Part shown: piece by piece, positions 5,123-7,761 of the stretch
Position numbering within the stretch: the first letter of the stretch is position 1
Layout of the letters: every line of letters begins with the position of its first letter
Assembly (NCBI GenBank): GCA_019056875.1
Contig: DXJA01000092.1
Span: forward strand, 1 to 7,761
Length of the DNA: 7,761 nucleotides
Source of the DNA: Candidatus Jordarchaeum madagascarense
Lineage (GTDB): Archaea; Asgardarchaeota; Jordiarchaeia; Jordiarchaeales; Jordiarchaeaceae
Direction of reading: 5' to 3'
Notes under the pieces: generated by a model
Databases searched by the model: none
What the model was told of the DNA's origin: nothing
Seen by the model: only the letters and a program-made list of their open reading frames with translations
Position numbers and translations under genes: made by a program

Positions 5123-5932
5123 TTACATTTTCAGAAATGAAGGAAAACATTTTCTATCCTTTCTAGGGTCAAAACTTTTTATTTCTCCTAGGCTTAGGAG
5201 GATGCAGATTCTGGAGACCATCCCATGTAGTGAGTAGGGGAGCCTTATCAACCTCATTTCTCCGCTTGTAACCCAAGGATCTATGGGATACTTTTCCGCC
5301 CATTTTTTACCCAATTTCTCTCTTTCCTTCTTCTTAATTTTTATAGCTTCAGGATCCATAACGTGAATGTGGAATCCTCTACCGGAGTAAACGAATCTCA
5401 ATTCATTGTAATGTTTGTTCAGCTCCTCGTAGAGCTCCAGTGTTTTCCGCCTCACCACTTTGAACTCGTACATACAGAAGCTGAGCCCTTGGTGTATCTC
5501 CATTTTCTTTTCATAGTTTCCGTGATAAGGGCAGACCACGTTTTCTGGATCAATGTCGAAAGCCAATTCTTGTCCTAAGAAGTATTTGCAGTTCCAGCAG
5601 TCTCTGGGCTCCATCCCACACTTGCTGCAACCTTCAATATCCGAGTAGAGGTTTCGGTCGTAGTAAACTCCCTCCGGTATATATTGAATAATGAATTCTC
5701 TGACATCCTCAAGATTCTTATAATCGTCAACGACCACAGTGTTGTTTATTATATCCCGGTACTCGGGTAGAACGATGCCAGTATGTCTTCCCAAAATCAT
5801 GGCGAAAACAGTGTTCTCTCTTTCTCCAAACCAATCTCCAACCCTTTTTAATGGAAACTCCCTCTCGTAGTATTGCTTCCTCTCTTCCAGAGTTGAGTAC
5901 CTCATCCCGCTAGGCATACGGTAACGAGTCAT
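5123..5932 (-). CDS. Archaeo-eukaryotic primase (PriS-like) catalytic-domain protein
   Basis: A 269-residue member of the archaeo-eukaryotic primase superfamily, acting on DNA or RNA primer synthesis or repair. Motif I, QELAFDIDPE (121-130), provides Asp126 and Asp128. Motif II, YSGRGFHIHV (182-191), provides Ser183 and His188. Motif III, MRLIRLPYSLHG (226-237), matches the PriS RLIRLP-SLHG block. Just before motif I, four cysteines (102, 105, 112, 115) in a C-x2-C-x6-C-x2-C pattern suggest a zinc site, with Cys134 and His137 close by. It is shorter than typical PriS (about 330-400). The usual VTTD, whose Asp is catalytic, reads VTSGE (221-225), so Gly224 replaces it with Glu225 adjacent. No large-subunit gene is nearby. 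No SD precedes ATG 5932; Met6 or Met10 are alternative starts. A paralogue or repair polymerase is as likely as the replicative subunit. Confidence 0.85.
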   Translation of the reverse strand: MTRYRMPSGMRYSTLEERKQYYEREFPLKRVGDWFGERENTVFAMILGRHTGIVLPEYRDIINNTVVVDDYKNLEDVREFIIQYIPEGVYYDRNLYSDIEGCSKCGMEPRDCWNCKYFLGQELAFDIDPENVVCPYHGNYEKKMEIHQGLSFCMYEFKVVRRKTLELYEELNKHYNELRFVYSGRGFHIHVMDPEAIKIKKKEREKLGKKWAEKYPIDPWVTSGEMRLIRLPYSLHGMVSRICILLSLGEIKSFDPRKDRKCFPSFLKM

Positions 5933-5979
5933 AATAAATCGTATAAGGAAGCATGGTTAATATTGTTTCGGTGTTAAAA
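5933..5979. promoter_or_regulatory. 47-bp divergent promoter region between primase and MTH1187-type genes
   Basis: Two divergent starts share 47 bases. For the plus gene, ATAATAAATC (5931-5940) is TATA-like and GGTG (5970-5973) lies six bases before ATG 5980. For the primase, CAATATTAA on the minus strand (near 5957-5965) would place the transcript start at or near its ATG, consistent with the missing SD and a leaderless message. Confidence 0.45.
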
Positions 5980-6267
5980 ATGATAATAGCCGAGCTAATA
6001 ACTTTCCCCATAGGGGAAGGAACAAGTCTGAGCAAATATGTTAAGGCGGCAATAAAAGCATTAATTGATGCCGGGGTAAAGGCCACCCCCGGTGCCATGT
6101 CCACGGTGATAGAGGCAAAAACACTGGACGAAATTTTTGAAGCGGCAAAACTGGCACACGAAGCAATTCTTAAACTGGGAGCAAAGAGAGTATCTACTTC
6201 CCTAAAAATCGATGACCGTAGAGATGTGGAGGCAACTGCTGAAAGAAAATTAAAGGCTATAAACTAA
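5980..6267 (+). CDS. MTH1187/YkoF-family thiamine-binding-like protein
   Basis: A 95-residue single-domain protein of the MTH1187 (UPF0045) family, a ferredoxin-like fold that assembles into oligomers and in some members binds thiamine or related compounds. Family features are the N-terminus MIIAELITFPIGEGTSLSKYV (1-21), MSTVIEA (40-46), HEAILKLGAKRV (60-71) and the near-invariant KIDDRRD (76-82). The start at 5980 is preferred over the in-frame ATG at 5953. It gives the usual family N-terminus, and GGTG (5970-5973) lies six bases upstream, whereas 5953 has only a weak GGA three bases away. It is transcribed divergently from the primase. The functional link to thiamine is from family knowledge; no thiamine genes are present here. 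Confidence 0.92.
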   Translation: MIIAELITFPIGEGTSLSKYVKAAIKALIDAGVKATPGAMSTVIEAKTLDEIFEAAKLAHEAILKLGAKRVSTSLKIDDRRDVEATAERKLKAIN

Positions 6268-6322
6268 CTTAACAAACTCTGAGTACTAATTAACCAATCA
6301 TATATAGAGGGCAGCCCTATTC

Positions 6323-6357
6323 CTGTTTCTGTTCTTTTGTTCTTGTTTTCCTTTTTT
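6323..6357 (+). terminator. Pyrimidine-rich terminator after the MTH1187-type gene
   Basis: A 35-base stretch almost entirely of T and C, ending in seven T, begins 56 bases after the stop codon. This is a strong archaeal-style multi-T termination region. Confidence 0.5.
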
Positions 6358-6396
6358 TGGGAGGATTATAGTTAGTTACCACTCTGTGGGGAACGC

Positions 6397-6543
6397 TTGG
6401 TTAACGGTATCTCCTCTTTATTCGATAAATTCTTAAAGGTGCAGAATACTTCGCTCTCACCCCAAAAAGAAGGGTTCAACAAAGCTTCCTTCTCGACCTA
6501 CTTAAAAAGCCAAGCCTCAAAAAAATTAGGTGAGATCAACTAA
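6397..6543 (+). CDS. Possible 48-residue small protein, unknown
   Basis: A TTG-initiated frame with GGGG (6388-6391) five bases upstream, a style used by several clear genes here. The peptide starts LVNGISSLFDKFLKVQ, with TTG as Met, continues through NTSLSPQKEGFNKASFSTYL and ends KSQASKKLGEIN. It has a plausible amphipathic N-terminal helix and a basic tail. There are no Cys, transmembrane segments or motifs. A TATA-like CATATATAG (6300-6308) precedes the T-rich tract. The frame stays open for 55 more codons after TAA, so it may be the front of a broken gene. I do not recognise it. Confidence 0.4.
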   Translation: MVNGISSLFDKFLKVQNTSLSPQKEGFNKASFSTYLKSQASKKLGEIN

Positions 6544-7079
6544 TTCTACATCATCATATACTTTTTAAAAAATAGATTCAAGAACCCCCGGAATAAGATA
6601 AGGGATCAGCAACCTAGTTTTGGGATAACAGTTAGAATAAGGTCCCCGGGAGCAAGCAGGGGGAGGCTGGCAACACAACCCATTGCAGTAGTTTTGGTTT
6701 CGCCTCTAAACTAAATATGCCTGAGGATCCGCTCATTTTTGGAGGAACTCCATTTACCGCTCATTGAGTTAACGCAATAAGAAAAGTCGCCAAAAAGGTT
6801 AAGTACAACTCCCTTATATTTACAAACGCGCAGAACACAAACATCCAACAACTAATCCAACGAGTAAAAGAGACAAAGCAGCAGAAAACGCGAACAAATC
6901 GCCACCCACCTGCTTCAGTAATTTTGAACACCCGAACAAGTAAGGTAAGAATGGAAGGGAAACAAGGCCTCCAAAACTGAACTAACTGAACGTGGAGCCT
7001 TGCCCTTTTTGTGGAAACCTAATTGTTTCCACCCAAAAACCTACGCATACAAAAAATAAAATAATTGAAGGGAGAATTA
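6544..7079. other. Intergenic stretch with decayed coding patches
   Basis: No intact gene is visible. Coding-like patches occur in different plus-strand frames (6544-6708, 6636-6980, 6992-7105), interrupted by stops and lacking start signals. The top strand is markedly rich in A and C from about 6810 to 6940, which by itself lowers stop frequency. A TATA-like CTTATATT lies at 6816-6823. No tRNA or CRISPR is seen. Confidence 0.5.
6636..6980 (+). pseudogene. Probable decayed gene fragment, unknown family
   Basis: Between TAG (6633-6635) and TGA (6978-6980) one frame is broken only by TGA at 6765-6767. Its translation reads as ordinary protein across that stop. Before it comes a stretch with GEAGNTTHCSSFGF and MPEDPLIFGGTPFTAH; after it, VNAIRKVAKKVKYNSLIFTN, AQNTNIQQLIQRVKETKQ and a basic tail. 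The order is a Gly/Pro-rich segment, an amphipathic helix, a buried strand and a helix, as in a globular domain. No start with an SD opens it. It is either a nonsense-inactivated gene or a chance open frame in A/C-rich DNA. Readthrough or recoding of the TGA is possible in principle but unsupported. Confidence 0.35.
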
Positions 7080-7105
7080 TTGAGAGGTATCAGGAGAAAC
7101 AATAA
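6992..7105 (+). pseudogene. Small zinc-knuckle-like frame or fragment
   Basis: A 37-codon GTG frame reads MEPCPFCGNLIVSTQ and then a lysine-rich tail ending ERYQEKQ. CPFCG with nearby Asn-Leu-Ile is typical of half a zinc ribbon, but no second cysteine pair follows. There is no SD, and the frame overlaps the first 26 bases of the beta-helix gene. It probably is a remnant of the decaying upstream sequence, shifted in frame. A real micro-protein cannot be excluded. Confidence 0.25.
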
Positions 7106-7761
7106 GGTTCTAAGGATAGCGGTAGTTTTAACAGTGGTTCTCCTCACCGCAACCATACTCACTGTAGCGGTCACCACAACCACAAACCAGAATACGTATC
7201 CGCTGATCAACTTATACCTGTTGGGCGTCCCCCAGAGTTCTAGCAATGTCATTCAACCAAAATATCCCATCTCGACTAATGAGATATTAAACGGGAGCGT
7301 CTACTATGAAACGATAAACGTGCTGGCGGACGACATAGTGATCGATGGAAACGGATCCACCATACAGGGCCCCGGAACCGGATCCGGGAGCGGCTTCTAC
7401 TTAAACGGCAGAAGCAACGTAACCATCTTTAACGTCACAGTAACAGGGTGGCAATACGGCTTCTACCTGTTAAGCAGTACGAACAACAATAATCTTACGG
7501 GCAACAACGCAACCAACAACACCGCCGGCTTCTACCTATCCTCCAGCTCTTACAATAATCTTTCGGGTAACAACGCAAACAACAACACTCAATACGGCTT
7601 CATCCTATCCTCCAGCTCTTACAATAATCTTTCGGGTAACAACGCAACCAACAACACTATATACGGCTTCTACCTAGCCTCCAGCTCGACCAACAATAAT
7701 CTTTCAGGTAACAACGCTTACAACAACACCGAAACCGGCTTCGCCATAGCCAGCTCTTACA
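7080..7761 (+). CDS. NosD-like parallel beta-helix surface protein (partial, cut by right edge)
   Basis: An open frame of 227 codons with no stop before the edge. TTG 7080 has GGGAG (7070-7074) five bases upstream. The order is a basic N-terminus (MRGIRRNNKVLR, 1-12), a hydrophobic signal or anchor helix (13-31) and a Thr/Asn-rich linker. An opening segment resembling the NosD/carbohydrate-binding beta-helix start follows, with ADDIVIDGNGSTIQGPG in it. After that come repeats of about 23 residues, such as GFYLSSSSYNNLSGNNATNN. Asn ladders and regular Gly-Phe turns are typical of right-handed parallel beta-helices in archaeal S-layer or adhesin-like proteins. Many N-x-T/S sites suggest glycosylation. 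The protein is exported or surface-attached; ligand unknown. Codons are richer in C than in the transporter genes. Confidence 0.88.
   Translation, partial: MRGIRRNNKVLRIAVVLTVVLLTATILTVAVTTTTNQNTYPLINLYLLGVPQSSSNVIQPKYPISTNEILNGSVYYETINVLADDIVIDGNGSTIQGPGTGSGSGFYLNGRSNVTIFNVTVTGWQYGFYLLSSTNNNNLTGNNATNNTAGFYLSSSSYNNLSGNNANNNTQYGFILSSSSYNNLSGNNATNNTIYGFYLASSSTNNNLSGNNAYNNTETGFAIASSY
7458..7761 (+). repeat. Tandem 69-base coding repeats in the beta-helix gene
   Basis: Unit starts (GGC of Gly-Phe) fall at 7458, 7527, 7596, 7665 and 7737: three periods of 69 bases, then one of 72. Positions 7536-7578 and 7605-7647 are identical over 43 bases, which points to recent duplication or gene conversion within the array. 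The array continues past the edge. Confidence 0.85.

Noticed and set aside
5953..5979. Upstream ATG at 5953 as the start of the MTH1187-type protein
   Set aside because: It adds nine residues absent from the usual family N-terminus and has a poor SD, whereas ATG 5980 has GGTG six bases upstream.
7019..7252. Minus-strand open frame opposite the beta-helix gene start
   Set aside because: It is antisense to a well-supported signal peptide and beta-helix start; it is a shadow frame.

Overview
This window comes from an archaeon. Candidate promoters look like BRE/TATA boxes rather than -35/-10 boxes. Shine-Dalgarno (SD) cores are GGAGG, GGTG or GGGG. T-rich tracts follow several genes. The gene families are also archaeal in character: an archaeo-eukaryotic primase, an MTH1187-type protein and a parallel beta-helix surface protein. 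At least five genes appear to start with TTG. The lineage cannot be fixed from this sequence; a Thermoproteota/Bathyarchaeia-like or methanogen-related archaeon would fit, and nickel or cobalt import suits such metabolism. Most of the window is AT-rich, with a few GC-richer patches.

Layout. Positions 2-208 hold the 3' end of an unrecognised charged gene. Positions 363-683 (minus) encode a small single-domain cupin. Positions 1032-4425 hold a complete ECF-type nickel/cobalt importer in two units. The first unit is ecfT (1032-1967) overlapping ecfA (1960-2820). The second is cbiM/nikM (3198-3953) followed directly by a PDGLE-type N subunit (3955-4425). The 377-base gap between the units holds a GC-rich gene remnant with two in-frame stops, followed by a perfect 30-bp palindrome. 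An imperfect copy of that palindrome (23 of 30 bases) lies upstream of ecfT. In both cases it sits about 25 bases past a TATA-like box. This suggests one metal-responsive repressor, possibly NikR-like, controls both units.

Positions 4613-4729 encode an unusual 38-residue lysine-rich protein made of two copies of a 16-residue unit. Positions 4730-5122 hold inverted repeats and no convincing gene. A short primase-family protein with a four-cysteine cluster (5123-5932, minus) diverges from an MTH1187/YkoF-type thiamine-binding-like protein (5980-6267, plus) across only 47 bases. Downstream are a possible 48-residue small protein (6397-6543) and a stretch with broken coding patches that looks like gene decay (about 6544-7105). 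From 7080 to the right edge is the start of a NosD-like beta-helix surface protein with 69-base tandem repeats.

The strongest leads are the paired operator, the duplicated lysine-rich miniprotein, the altered third catalytic position of the primase, and the gene remnants at 2914-3111 and 6636-6980.
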